From assembly GCA_934615145.1 (NCBI GenBank), contig CAKTTM010000137.1, positions 1 to 5,424 of the forward strand: DNA of 5,424 bases, in the 5' to 3' direction. A program made the position numbers and the translations under genes. Numbering within the stretch: position 1 is the stretch's first letter; each line of letters opens with the position of its first letter. The notes under the pieces are model-generated. The model ran no database searches. It worked only from the letters and a program-made list of their open reading frames with translations, and had not been told where the DNA came from. Below, one piece after another: positions 1-5,424 of this stretch. This stretch comes from an uncultured Clostridia bacterium (GTDB lineage: Bacteria; Bacillota; Clostridia; Christensenellales; Aristaeellaceae).

Positions 1-391
1 AGCATATGTCGATCACCTGGCCGTCGTGGGGCGCCGTGACCTCGGTGATCTGCTTCATCACCTCGATCAGGCAGAGCACATCGCCGGTGTGCACGCGGTC
101 GCCGATCTGCACAAAGGGCTTGCCGCCGGGCTCGGGCGCCTCGTAATAGATGCCGACGACCGGTGACTTGACCTCGATGACGCGGTTGAAGTCCACCCCG
201 CCCTCGTCAGCGGGCAGGCTGGGCGCGGCCACCAGGGCGGGCGCCAGCGGCTGGGGCGCCACTTGCGGCGCCTCTGGCGCCGTGATCTGCCGCTGCAGCA
301 TCACGCGCTCCTCGCCTTCACGCACATCCAACGTGCTTAAGCTGCTCTGCTCAAAGAGACGGATGATTTCTTTTAATTGCTTGATGTTCAT
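1..391 (-). CDS. accB: biotin carboxyl carrier protein of acetyl-CoA carboxylase, 3'-truncated by window edge
   Basis: AccB carries biotin between the biotin carboxylase (AccC) and carboxyltransferase (AccD/AccA) to make malonyl-CoA. The visible 130 residues start with NIKQLKEIIRLFEQSSLSTLDV, the typical AccB N-terminal helix. An Ala/Pro-rich linker follows (about 38-61), and then the biotinyl domain with SPVVGIYYEAPEPGGKPFV (76-94), which includes the protruding thumb loop characteristic of AccB. The biotinylated residue is Lys113 in IEVMKQ. The common motif is EAMKM; here Val replaces Ala and Gln follows the Lys. The next segment, ITEVTAPHDGQV, is normal, and probably only some 15 to 25 residues are missing beyond the left edge. 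The ATG overlaps the fabF TGA (ATGA) and has AGGAGG 5 bases upstream. The position after fabF and before an expected fabZ-accC-accD-accA is standard in Firmicutes. Confidence 0.95.
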   Translation of the reverse strand, partial: MNIKQLKEIIRLFEQSSLSTLDVREGEERVMLQRQITAPEAPQVAPQPLAPALVAAPSLPADEGGVDFNRVIEVKSPVVGIYYEAPEPGGKPFVQIGDRVHTGDVLCLIEVMKQITEVTAPHDGQVIDIC

Positions 392-1623
392 GTGGCCCTC
401 CTGACGGCCAGGGCGCCATTGTGCCCGCCAAAGCCAAGCGATACCGACAGCCCCAGCTGCGCCTGATAGCTCCGCGCGCTGTGTGGCACATAGTCCAGGT
501 CACAGTCCGGGTCCGGGCTGTCCAGGTGGATGGTGGGCGGCAGCAGGCCCTCTTTTAATGCCTGCAGGGTGGCGATCAGCTCGGCCCCGCCGGCCGCGCC
601 CAGCAGGTGGCCGGTGGCGCCCTTGATGGAGGAGACGGGCGTCTGCCTGGCCCTGTCCTCGCCCAGGGCCTGCTTGATGGCCTGGGTCTCCGTCTTGTCA
701 TTCAGCGGCGTGCCGGTGCCGTGGGCGTTGATGTAGATCTGTTCATCACCCCTGTCCCCAGCCTCGGCCAGCGCCAGGCGCATGGCGCGCGTGGCGCCCT
801 GGCCGCTGGGCTCAGGGGCGGTGATGTGGTAGGCGTCACAGGTGGCGCCATAGCCCACGATCTCGCCCAGGATGGCGGCGCCGCGCTGAAGCGCGTGCTC
901 GTAATTCTCCAGCACCAGCACGGCCGCGCCCTCGCCCAGCACAAAGCCGGCGCGGCGGCTGTCAAAGGGCAGGCTGGCGGCCATGGGGTCACTGGCTTCG
1001 CTGAGCGCCATGCAGTTGGTAAAGCCCGCGACGGCAATGGGGTTGACCGATGCCTCACTGCCGCCCGCGATCACCGCGTCCAGGTAGCCGTGGCGTATCT
1101 GGCGGTAGGCCTCGCCCACCGCGTGGGTGGAGGTGGCACAGGCGGTGACCACCGGCACACAGGCGCCCTGCGCATTGTAGCGGATGGCGATATTGCCCGC
1201 CGCCATGTTGCCGATCATCATGGGGATGCACAGCGGCGATACCCGGCCGGGGCCACGCTTGACCAGCTTTTCGGACTCGTAGAAGAAGGTATCGATGCCG
1301 CCGATGCCGCTGGACACATTGACGCCCAGGCGCTCGGGGTCCACCTGGCCCAGCAGCTGGCTTTGCTCCATGGCCTCATGCGCCGCCGCCATGGCATAGC
1401 GGGTGAACAGGTCCATCCGCCGGGCATCACCCACCGCCATGCCGTGGGCCGCGGGGTCAAAATCCTTGACCTCAGCCGCGATATGCACCTTGTAGCCTTC
1501 GGTGTCAAAGCGGGTGATGGGCCCGATGCCGCACTGCCCCTGTGTCAGGGCGCGCCAGAACGCGGGCACGGAGTTGCCCAGCGGGGAGATGATGCCATAG
1601 CCTGTGACTGCCACACGATTCAT
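388..1623 (-). CDS. fabF: 3-oxoacyl-ACP synthase II (KAS II)
   Basis: FabF elongates acyl-ACP by decarboxylative condensation with malonyl-ACP. The 411-residue protein starts with NRVAVTGYGIISPLGN, typical of KAS II. The catalytic residues are Cys162 in VTACATST, His301 in NAHGTGTPLND and His339 in GATGHLLGAAGG, with the conserved Lys334 just before. The C-terminal gating loop reads GFGGHNGAL, with His as in Bacillus FabF rather than Thr as in E. coli. Two in-frame ATGs lie 6 bases apart (1629 and 1623). The second is chosen because it sits 8 bases after the GAGGG site, whereas the first would leave only 2; using the first would add Met-Ser. The frame remains open far upstream through fabG in a different frame, but this has no meaning. 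The TGA stop overlaps the accB ATG. Confidence 0.96.
   Translation of the reverse strand: MNRVAVTGYGIISPLGNSVPAFWRALTQGQCGIGPITRFDTEGYKVHIAAEVKDFDPAAHGMAVGDARRMDLFTRYAMAAAHEAMEQSQLLGQVDPERLGVNVSSGIGGIDTFFYESEKLVKRGPGRVSPLCIPMMIGNMAAGNIAIRYNAQGACVPVVTACATSTHAVGEAYRQIRHGYLDAVIAGGSEASVNPIAVAGFTNCMALSEASDPMAASLPFDSRRAGFVLGEGAAVLVLENYEHALQRGAAILGEIVGYGATCDAYHITAPEPSGQGATRAMRLALAEAGDRGDEQIYINAHGTGTPLNDKTETQAIKQALGEDRARQTPVSSIKGATGHLLGAAGGAELIATLQALKEGLLPPTIHLDSPDPDCDLDYVPHSARSYQAQLGLSVSLGFGGHNGALAVRRAT
397..402 (-). promoter_or_regulatory. ribosome binding site of accB inside the fabF 3' end
   Basis: The minus strand reads AGGAGG, 5 bases before the accB ATG. It is provided by the Arg-Arg codons near the end of fabF, so the last FabF residues (Arg-Arg-Ala-Thr) double as the translation signal for accB. 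Confidence 0.8.
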
Positions 1624-1631
1624 GCTCATTG

Positions 1632-1636
1632 CCCTC
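1632..1636 (-). promoter_or_regulatory. ribosome binding site deciding the fabF start
   Basis: The minus strand reads GAGGG, overlapping the fabG TGA stop. The spacer is 8 bases to the ATG at 1623 but only 2 bases to the ATG at 1629, so the downstream ATG is the better start. Confidence 0.65.
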
Positions 1637-2378
1637 ACATGTACATGCCGCCGTCCACCTGCAGCACGCAGCCGGTCAGGTAGTCGGCCTCGGGGGAACA
1701 GAGATAGCCAACCGCCGCCGCCACATCCTGGGCGCTGCCGGCCCGCCGCATGGGTACCTGCGCCAGCGCCGCGCTCAGCGCCGCCTCTGGCATGGCTTTC
1801 ACCATATCGGTGTCGATAAAGCCGGGCGCCACGGCATTGACGGTGACGCCGCGGGTGGCAAGCTCGCGGGCGATGGTCTTGGTAAGCCCGATCATGCCGG
1901 CCTTGGCGGCGGCGTAGTTGGCCTGGCCGGCATTGCCCATCAGGCCCGAGACCGAGCTGATGTTGACGATGCGGCCCCAGCCCGCGCGCATCAGATCGCG
2001 GTAGCAGGCCTGTATGCAGTGGAAGGCGCCGCTCAAATTGACCTGCAGCACCCGGGCAAAGTCCTCGCCCGTCATGCGCAGCGTCAGGCCGTCGCGGGTG
2101 ATGCCGGCGTTGTTGATGAGGATATCCACCGGGCCAAAGCTGTCCTTGACCTGCTGCACGGCGGATTTCACCGCCGCCTCGTCTGAGACATCGCACTTTA
2201 TGGCCAGGGCCTTGGCGCCCGCCGCCTCGATGGCCAGCGCGGTCTCGCGCGCGGCGTCCGCCCGCCCGGCGTAAAAAATAGCGATCTGGCCGCACTGGCC
2301 GGCCAGGCGGATGGCGATCGCACGGCCGATGCCACGGCCGCCGCCTGTCACCAGCGCGGTGAGCGTCTTGTCGGTCAC
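1635..2378 (-). CDS. fabG: 3-oxoacyl-ACP reductase (NADPH-dependent)
   Basis: FabG reduces 3-oxoacyl-ACP to (R)-3-hydroxyacyl-ACP. It is a 247-residue classical short-chain dehydrogenase. The Rossmann motif TGGGRGIG is at residues 11-18, CDV at 62-64, NNAG at 89-92, and the catalytic set is Asn114, Ser142, Tyr155 and Lys159 (NYAAAKAG). The C-terminus is the usual TGCVLQVDGGMYM. The start is GTG, overlapping the fabD stop as GTGA and preceded by GGAGG with a 7-base spacer. The reading frame stays open well upstream into fabD, but FabG proteins begin a few residues before the Rossmann strand, so the GTG is preferred over any upstream ATG. SDR enzymes have many roles; the operon position makes the FAS II reductase the clear choice. 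Confidence 0.96.
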   Translation of the reverse strand: MTDKTLTALVTGGGRGIGRAIAIRLAGQCGQIAIFYAGRADAARETALAIEAAGAKALAIKCDVSDEAAVKSAVQQVKDSFGPVDILINNAGITRDGLTLRMTGEDFARVLQVNLSGAFHCIQACYRDLMRAGWGRIVNISSVSGLMGNAGQANYAAAKAGMIGLTKTIARELATRGVTVNAVAPGFIDTDMVKAMPEAALSAALAQVPMRRAGSAQDVAAAVGYLCSPEADYLTGCVLQVDGGMYM

Positions 2379-3298
2379 TTGCTGTCCTCCAGCCGCGCCT
2401 TGGCGGCCACCAGTCCCTCCCAGTCCTCCGCCTGCAGGCAGAGGGCGCCGGGCAGTATCTTGCCGATGAGGCCGCTTAGCACCTTGCCGGGCCCCAGCTC
2501 CAGAAATCTGTCCACACCGGCCTGCGCCAGGTTTTCGATGGTCTTGACCCACTGCACGCTCTGCGAGGGCTGCAGCGCCAGCCACTCGCGCGCACTGTGC
2601 AATGCATAGGGCTGGGCGCTGAGGTTGGCGTAGACGGGCAGCCGGGGTTCAGACAGGGCCTGTTCGGCCAGGGCCGAGGCCAGCATGTCGCTGGCAGAGA
2701 GCATCAGCGGCGAGTGGAAGGCGCCGGCCACATTGAGGCGCATGCTGCGCCCGCCAATCGCCTTCACCGCCGCGTCAAAGGCGTCCAGGGGCGCAAAGGG
2801 CCCGGCCACCACGGTCTGCTCCGGGGCGTTGAAGTTGGCGGCCACCACCTCCGGGTGATCCAGCAGCAGCTGGCGCACCTGCTGGGCATCCAGGCGCAGC
2901 ACCGCGCTCATGCCGCCGGGCCGCTTGTCGGCGCAGGCCTGCATCCATTGACCCCTTTGGCGCACCAGCTCGAAGGCGCGCTCAAAGGGCAGCAGCCCCG
3001 CGTACTGCACGGCGGGCCACTCGCCCAGCGAGAAGCCGGCCACGGCGTCCGGTTTGATGCCGATCTCGTCCATGGCGGCGGCCAGCGCCAGCTCCACCGT
3101 CAGCAGCGCCACCTGCGCCACATCGGTGCGGGTGAGGACTGCCATTGGCCCCTCAAAGCATAGCTTGAGCAGGCCCGGCATCAGCTGCTCGGCGCTGTCC
3201 ATCACCCGGCGGGCGGCGGCGCTTTGCCGGTAGATGGCCTGGCCCATGCCGGGCGCCTGCGTGCCCTGGCCGGGGAAGACGAGGGCTAACTGACCCAT
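2375..3298 (-). CDS. fabD: malonyl-CoA:ACP transacylase
   Basis: FabD transfers malonyl from CoA to the ACP arm, supplying the extender for FabH and FabF. The 307-residue length is normal. The N-terminus LALVFPGQGTQ (4-14) is the oxyanion-loop motif. The nucleophile is Ser90 in GFSLGE; the carboxylate-binding Arg is Arg115 in QRGQWMQ; the catalytic His is His195 in AGAFHSPLM. The C-terminus has FLELGPGKVLSGL. Two positions differ from the textbook GHSLGEYSA: the residue before the serine is Phe89 instead of His, and GEYSA is GEWPA. The ATG start is fixed by the standard FabD N-terminus, although it lies 13 bases inside fabK and has only a weak GGGG about 9 bases upstream, so it probably depends on coupled translation from fabK. 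The TGA stop overlaps the fabG GTG. Function is secure. Confidence 0.96.
   Translation of the reverse strand: MGQLALVFPGQGTQAPGMGQAIYRQSAAARRVMDSAEQLMPGLLKLCFEGPMAVLTRTDVAQVALLTVELALAAAMDEIGIKPDAVAGFSLGEWPAVQYAGLLPFERAFELVRQRGQWMQACADKRPGGMSAVLRLDAQQVRQLLLDHPEVVAANFNAPEQTVVAGPFAPLDAFDAAVKAIGGRSMRLNVAGAFHSPLMLSASDMLASALAEQALSEPRLPVYANLSAQPYALHSAREWLALQPSQSVQWVKTIENLAQAGVDRFLELGPGKVLSGLIGKILPGALCLQAEDWEGLVAAKARLEDSK
2386..2390 (-). promoter_or_regulatory. ribosome binding site deciding the GTG start of fabG
   Basis: The minus strand reads GGAGG, 7 bases before the fabG GTG and encoded within the last sense codons of fabD (Leu-Glu-Asp-Ser-Lys). It rules in the GTG start over the longer open frame that continues upstream into fabD. 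Confidence 0.75.
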
Positions 3299-4233
3299 TT
3301 GGCGGCGCCCCGCATCAGTTCTTCAGCCTCGGCCACCATGCGGCGCATGATCTCCTTGGCCGGCAGAGTTTCCTTGACCATGGCCGCCGCCTGGCCCACC
3401 ATGATGCAGCCAGTCACCATGTCGCCCTGCCTGGCCGCGCGCCAGAGGGCGCCTGTGCCAAACTTCTCCAGCTCCTCATTGCTGATGCTGGTGTCGGCCT
3501 CCTTGCGGGCGAACTCCTGCATGTAGCTGTTTTTGAGCGCGCGCACCGGGTGGCCCAGCCTGCGGCCGGTCACCATGGTGTCGATGTCGCGGGCCTGTAT
3601 GATCTTTTCCTTAAAGCAGTCAGGGATGCTGCACTCCTGCGCCGCCAGGAAGCGGGTGCCGCACTGCACGCCCTCCGCGCCCAGCATGAAGGCAGCGGCC
3701 ATGCCGCGGCCGTCTGCGATGCCGCCGGCTGCCAGCACAGGCACATCGACGGCGGCCGCGATTTGCGGCGTCAGCGTGAGTGTGGTCAGCTCGCCAATGT
3801 GGCCGCCGGCCTCACAGCCCTCGCCGATGACGGCGCAGGCGCCGTCGCGCACCACGCGCCGGGCGATGGCCACCGAGGGCACCACGGGCACCACCTTGAC
3901 GCCGGCCTCCAGCCACATGGGGATGAAGCGCGAGGGCGAGCCGGCGCCTGTGGTGACGACGGGCACCTTCTCCTGCGCCACCACCTGGCTGCAGCTTTCG
4001 GCGTGCGGGCTCATCAGCATGATGTTGACGCCAAAGGGGCGCTTGGTCATCTCACGGCAGAGCCTGATCTGCTCGCGCAGGTAGTCGGCGTCCTGGCTCA
4101 TGGCACTGATGATGCCAAGGCCGCCGGCATTGGAGACGGCGCTGGCGAGCGCTGCGTCCGCCACCCAGGCCATGCCGCCTTGAAAGATGGGGTACTCGAT
4201 CTCAAACAGATCGGTGACACGGGTCCTGATCAC
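3286..4233 (-). CDS. fabK: enoyl-ACP reductase II (FMN-dependent)
   Basis: FabK catalyses the last step of each elongation cycle, reducing trans-2-enoyl-ACP with NAD(P)H through FMN. The 315-residue protein has the TIM-barrel layout of the nitronate monooxygenase/FabK family. It opens with the typical IEYPIFQGGMAWVAD (residues 12-26), then SNAGGLGII (34-42), FGVNIMLM (67-74), the phosphate/FMN-binding AAGGIADGRG segment, and GAEGVQCGTRF. The catalytic histidine of the FabK group is in EAGGHIGE (His145, equivalent to His144 of S. pneumoniae FabK). The start is GTG, overlapping the acpP stop as GTGA, with AAGAGG 7 bases upstream; it places the protein N-terminus where FabK proteins normally begin. 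It ends in TAG 13 bases inside fabD. A nitronate monooxygenase is the alternative within the family, but position in the fab operon and the EAGGHIG motif favour FabK. No fabI or fabL is visible. Confidence 0.95.
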   Translation of the reverse strand: MIRTRVTDLFEIEYPIFQGGMAWVADAALASAVSNAGGLGIISAMSQDADYLREQIRLCREMTKRPFGVNIMLMSPHAESCSQVVAQEKVPVVTTGAGSPSRFIPMWLEAGVKVVPVVPSVAIARRVVRDGACAVIGEGCEAGGHIGELTTLTLTPQIAAAVDVPVLAAGGIADGRGMAAAFMLGAEGVQCGTRFLAAQECSIPDCFKEKIIQARDIDTMVTGRRLGHPVRALKNSYMQEFARKEADTSISNEELEKFGTGALWRAARQGDMVTGCIMVGQAAAMVKETLPAKEIMRRMVAEAEELMRGAAKWVS

Positions 4234-4454
4234 TGGGCGGCCTCTTCGATCACGCGCACCAGATCGCCCACCGTGCCCTGCACCTTGGTGATGTCGATGG
4301 TGATGTTGAAGCTGTCCTCCAGATCCATCACCAGCTCGGCAATGTCCAGTGAGTCCAGCGCCAGCTCGGTAAAGGGGGTCTCGTCCTTGATGTCCTTGGG
4401 GTCGCTGCCGCGGCGGGCGGCCAGGGCTTCGATCACTTTGCTGCGAATATCCAT
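4230..4454 (-). CDS. acpP: acyl carrier protein
   Basis: AcpP is a 74-residue acidic carrier that holds growing acyl chains on a 4'-phosphopantetheine arm and shuttles them among the FAS II enzymes. The attachment serine is Ser35 in the motif DSLD, at the start of helix II (DSLDIAELVMDLED), which is the usual recognition helix for partner enzymes. The residues before the serine read LALDSLD rather than the common LGADSLD, so the conserved Gly is absent. The C-terminal part has the usual TVGDLV..IEE helix. The ATG start is fixed by a strong AGGAGG 8 bases upstream. Length is normal for the family (about 75 to 80 residues). The TGA stop overlaps the GTG start of fabK. Its place inside a fab operon makes it the primary fatty-acid ACP rather than a polyketide or D-alanyl carrier protein. 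Confidence 0.96.
   Translation of the reverse strand: MDIRSKVIEALAARRGSDPKDIKDETPFTELALDSLDIAELVMDLEDSFNITIDITKVQGTVGDLVRVIEEAAQ
4241..4246 (-). promoter_or_regulatory. ribosome binding site deciding the GTG start of fabK
   Basis: The minus strand reads AAGAGG, 7 bases before the fabK GTG and inside the last codons of acpP. It supports the GTG as the start and implies that fabK is translationally coupled to acpP. Confidence 0.6.
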
Positions 4455-4462
4455 TGTTGTTT

Positions 4463-4468
4463 CCTCCT
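4463..4468 (-). promoter_or_regulatory. strong ribosome binding site of acpP
   Basis: The minus strand reads AGGAGG, a full Shine-Dalgarno match, 8 bases before the acpP ATG. It lies in the 27-base fabH-acpP gap, the only true intergenic space here. It is the strongest and best-spaced site in the window, which fits the high ACP output that FAS II needs. Confidence 0.85.
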
Positions 4469-4481
4469 GAAATGTCTGTGA

Positions 4482-5424
4482 TTAGTCCTTGATGGTCTGG
4501 AAGAGGTCCTCCGCGGGGATCAGCGCGTCTGGTACCGGCTTGCTCCAGCGTATCACGCAGGCGCCGCTGGTCAGCCCTGCCCCAAAGGCGCTCATCGCCA
4601 GGAGCTGGCCGGGCAGCAGGCGGCCCGAATGGTATAGCTCATACAGCAGCAGCGGGATGCTGGCTGCCGATGTGTTGCCCGTGCGGTGTATGTTGCTGGG
4701 CAGTTTGTGGGCGGGCAGCTTGAGCCGCGTGCCCACCGAATCGATGATACGGCGGTTGGCCTGGTGCAGCAGCACCCAGTCGATGTCGTCCAGGCTCAGG
4801 CCGGCCTTGCCCACCGCCGCCTCCAGATCGCGGGGCGACTGGCTGACGGCAAAGCGGAACACATCCTGCCCCATCATCTTTAGGCCATAGGGCTGCTCGG
4901 GCTTATCGGTATAGGGGCTGGTGCCCGGATGCGCGTGCTGTATCAGCATCTGATCCTCGCCCTGGGCGTTCAGGTGCACGCTCAGCAGGCCCTCGCCCGG
5001 CCCCAGCACCACGGCGGCCGCGCCATCGCCAAAGAGCACGGCGGTGGAGCGATCCTGCCAGTTGGCCAGGCGGGTGATGGCCTCGGCCCCCACCACCAGC
5101 ACATGGCGCGCCTTGCCAGAGGCGATCAGCGCGTCGGCATTGTCCAGCGCGTAGATAAAGCCGGTGCAGGCGGCGTGCAGGTCGAGGCCCGGACAGGCGG
5201 CGCCAATGCCCCGCTGCACCAGGCAGCTCAGCGAGGGGAAGAGATAATCCCCCATCGTGGTCGCCACCAGGATGTAGTCAAGCTGATCGGCCGAGATTTC
5301 AGCGTCCTTCATCGCTTCCTGCGCGGCCGCGACCGCAAGGCCGGTCAGGTCCTGATCCTTGATGATCCGCCGCTGGCTGATGCCGGTGCGGGACTGTATC
5401 CATTCGTCGCTGGTATCCATGATC
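4482..5424 (-). CDS. fabH: 3-oxoacyl-ACP synthase III (KAS III), 5'-truncated by window edge
   Basis: FabH starts fatty-acid chains in the cytoplasm by condensing a short acyl-CoA primer with malonyl-ACP. The visible 312 residues, counted from an in-frame Met at 5420, show the thiolase-fold KAS III signatures. These are DTSDEW near the start, the catalytic Cys in DLHAACTGF (Cys85), the catalytic His in LLHQANRR (His219) and the catalytic Asn in RTGNTSAAS (Asn249). The Cys-His-Asn spacing matches E. coli Cys112-His244-Asn274, so about 27 to 30 N-terminal residues lie beyond the right edge. The Met at 5420 is therefore internal (the usual VDTSDEW region), not the start. The gene ends in TAA, 27 bases before acpP. 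Primer preference (acetyl or branched-chain) cannot be read from the sequence. The identification is very secure; the true start is not visible. Confidence 0.97.
   Translation of the reverse strand, partial: IMDTSDEWIQSRTGISQRRIIKDQDLTGLAVAAAQEAMKDAEISADQLDYILVATTMGDYLFPSLSCLVQRGIGAACPGLDLHAACTGFIYALDNADALIASGKARHVLVVGAEAITRLANWQDRSTAVLFGDGAAAVVLGPGEGLLSVHLNAQGEDQMLIQHAHPGTSPYTDKPEQPYGLKMMGQDVFRFAVSQSPRDLEAAVGKAGLSLDDIDWVLLHQANRRIIDSVGTRLKLPAHKLPSNIHRTGNTSAASIPLLLYELYHSGRLLPGQLLAMSAFGAGLTSGACVIRWSKPVPDALIPAEDLFQTIKD

Noticed and set aside
607..1683. Long plus-strand open frame of 358 codons opposite fabF and the end of fabG
   Set aside because: The translation is low-complexity Gly/Ala/His/Val-rich with no recognisable domain. 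It lies antisense to a fully conserved fabF, as expected where third codon positions are G/C and stops are rare on the opposite strand.
388..2295. Apparent 635-residue minus-strand protein with an N-terminal extension on FabF (possible fusion)
   Set aside because: The first third is the fabG sequence read in the wrong frame and gives an Arg/Gly-rich nonsense peptide. The KAS II domain begins at the ATG at 1623 with its own ribosome binding site.
1635..2585. Longer FabG starting at an ATG at 2585
   Set aside because: The extra 69 residues overlap fabD in another frame and have no domain. The GTG at 2378 has GGAGG at good spacing and gives the normal FabG length.
2597..3163. Plus-strand open frame of 188 codons opposite fabD
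   Set aside because: The composition is His/Gly/Gln-rich without known motifs, and it is fully antisense to a conserved gene. There is no reason to call it real.
3550..4470. Long plus-strand open frame of 306 codons opposite fabK and acpP
   Set aside because: It is rich in Ala, Gly, His and Asp, with no domain and no convincing ribosome binding site, and mirrors the conserved fabK and acpP coding sequence. It is a GC-bias shadow.
4455..4481. Possible promoter or regulator site in the fabH-acpP gap
   Set aside because: The gap is only 27 bases and is mostly filled by the acpP ribosome binding site. No -35/-10 pair or FapR/FabT-like palindrome could be seen.
4482..5420. ATG at 5420 as the true fabH start
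   Set aside because: It falls at the conserved DTSDEW segment, which is normally about 28 residues into FabH, so the N-terminal strand would be missing. The real start lies beyond the right edge.
1..5424. Search for an undescribed system, mobile element, CRISPR array, RNA gene or terminator
   Set aside because: Seven conserved fatty-acid synthesis genes fill practically the whole window with no gap longer than 27 bases, and no direct repeats, inverted repeats with a T-run, or atypical coding segments were noticed.

Overview
The window is a dense stretch of a type II fatty-acid synthesis (FAS II) operon. Every supportable gene lies on the minus strand. Reading in the direction of transcription, from the right edge to the left, the order is fabH (5' end cut by the window), acpP, fabK, fabD, fabG, fabF, accB (3' end cut by the window). 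The order fabH-acpP-fabK-fabD-fabG-fabF-accB is the classic Firmicutes arrangement known from streptococci and many Clostridia, where fabZ-accC-accD-accA normally follow. Those genes are not visible here but would be expected past the left edge.

The DNA is clearly GC-rich by eye, with strong G/C at third codon positions. Combined with the operon order, the FMN-dependent enoyl reductase FabK, the Bacillus/Clostridium-like FabF C-terminal motif GFGGHN and strong AGGAGG-type ribosome binding sites, this suggests a high-GC member of the Clostridia or a related Firmicute. No species can be named from the sequence alone.

The layout is very tight. The only real gap is 27 bases between fabH and acpP. 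acpP/fabK and fabD/fabG overlap as GTGA, fabF/accB overlap as ATGA, fabK/fabD overlap by 13 bases, and fabG/fabF are separated by a few bases. No promoter, terminator, RNA gene, repeat, mobile element or CRISPR array was found. The transcript evidently starts to the right of the window and ends to the left.

The genes form one pathway. AccB carries the biotin used to make malonyl-CoA. FabD moves malonyl to AcpP. FabH starts the chain by condensing acyl-CoA with malonyl-ACP. FabF elongates it, FabG reduces the 3-keto group, and FabK reduces the enoyl group after dehydration, which is presumably done by FabZ outside the window. Catalytic residues are intact in every enzyme visible. The region is ordinary core metabolism. 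The points worth a second look are small: variant active-site motifs in FabD, AccB and AcpP, and the translational coupling architecture. I found no evidence of a new system.
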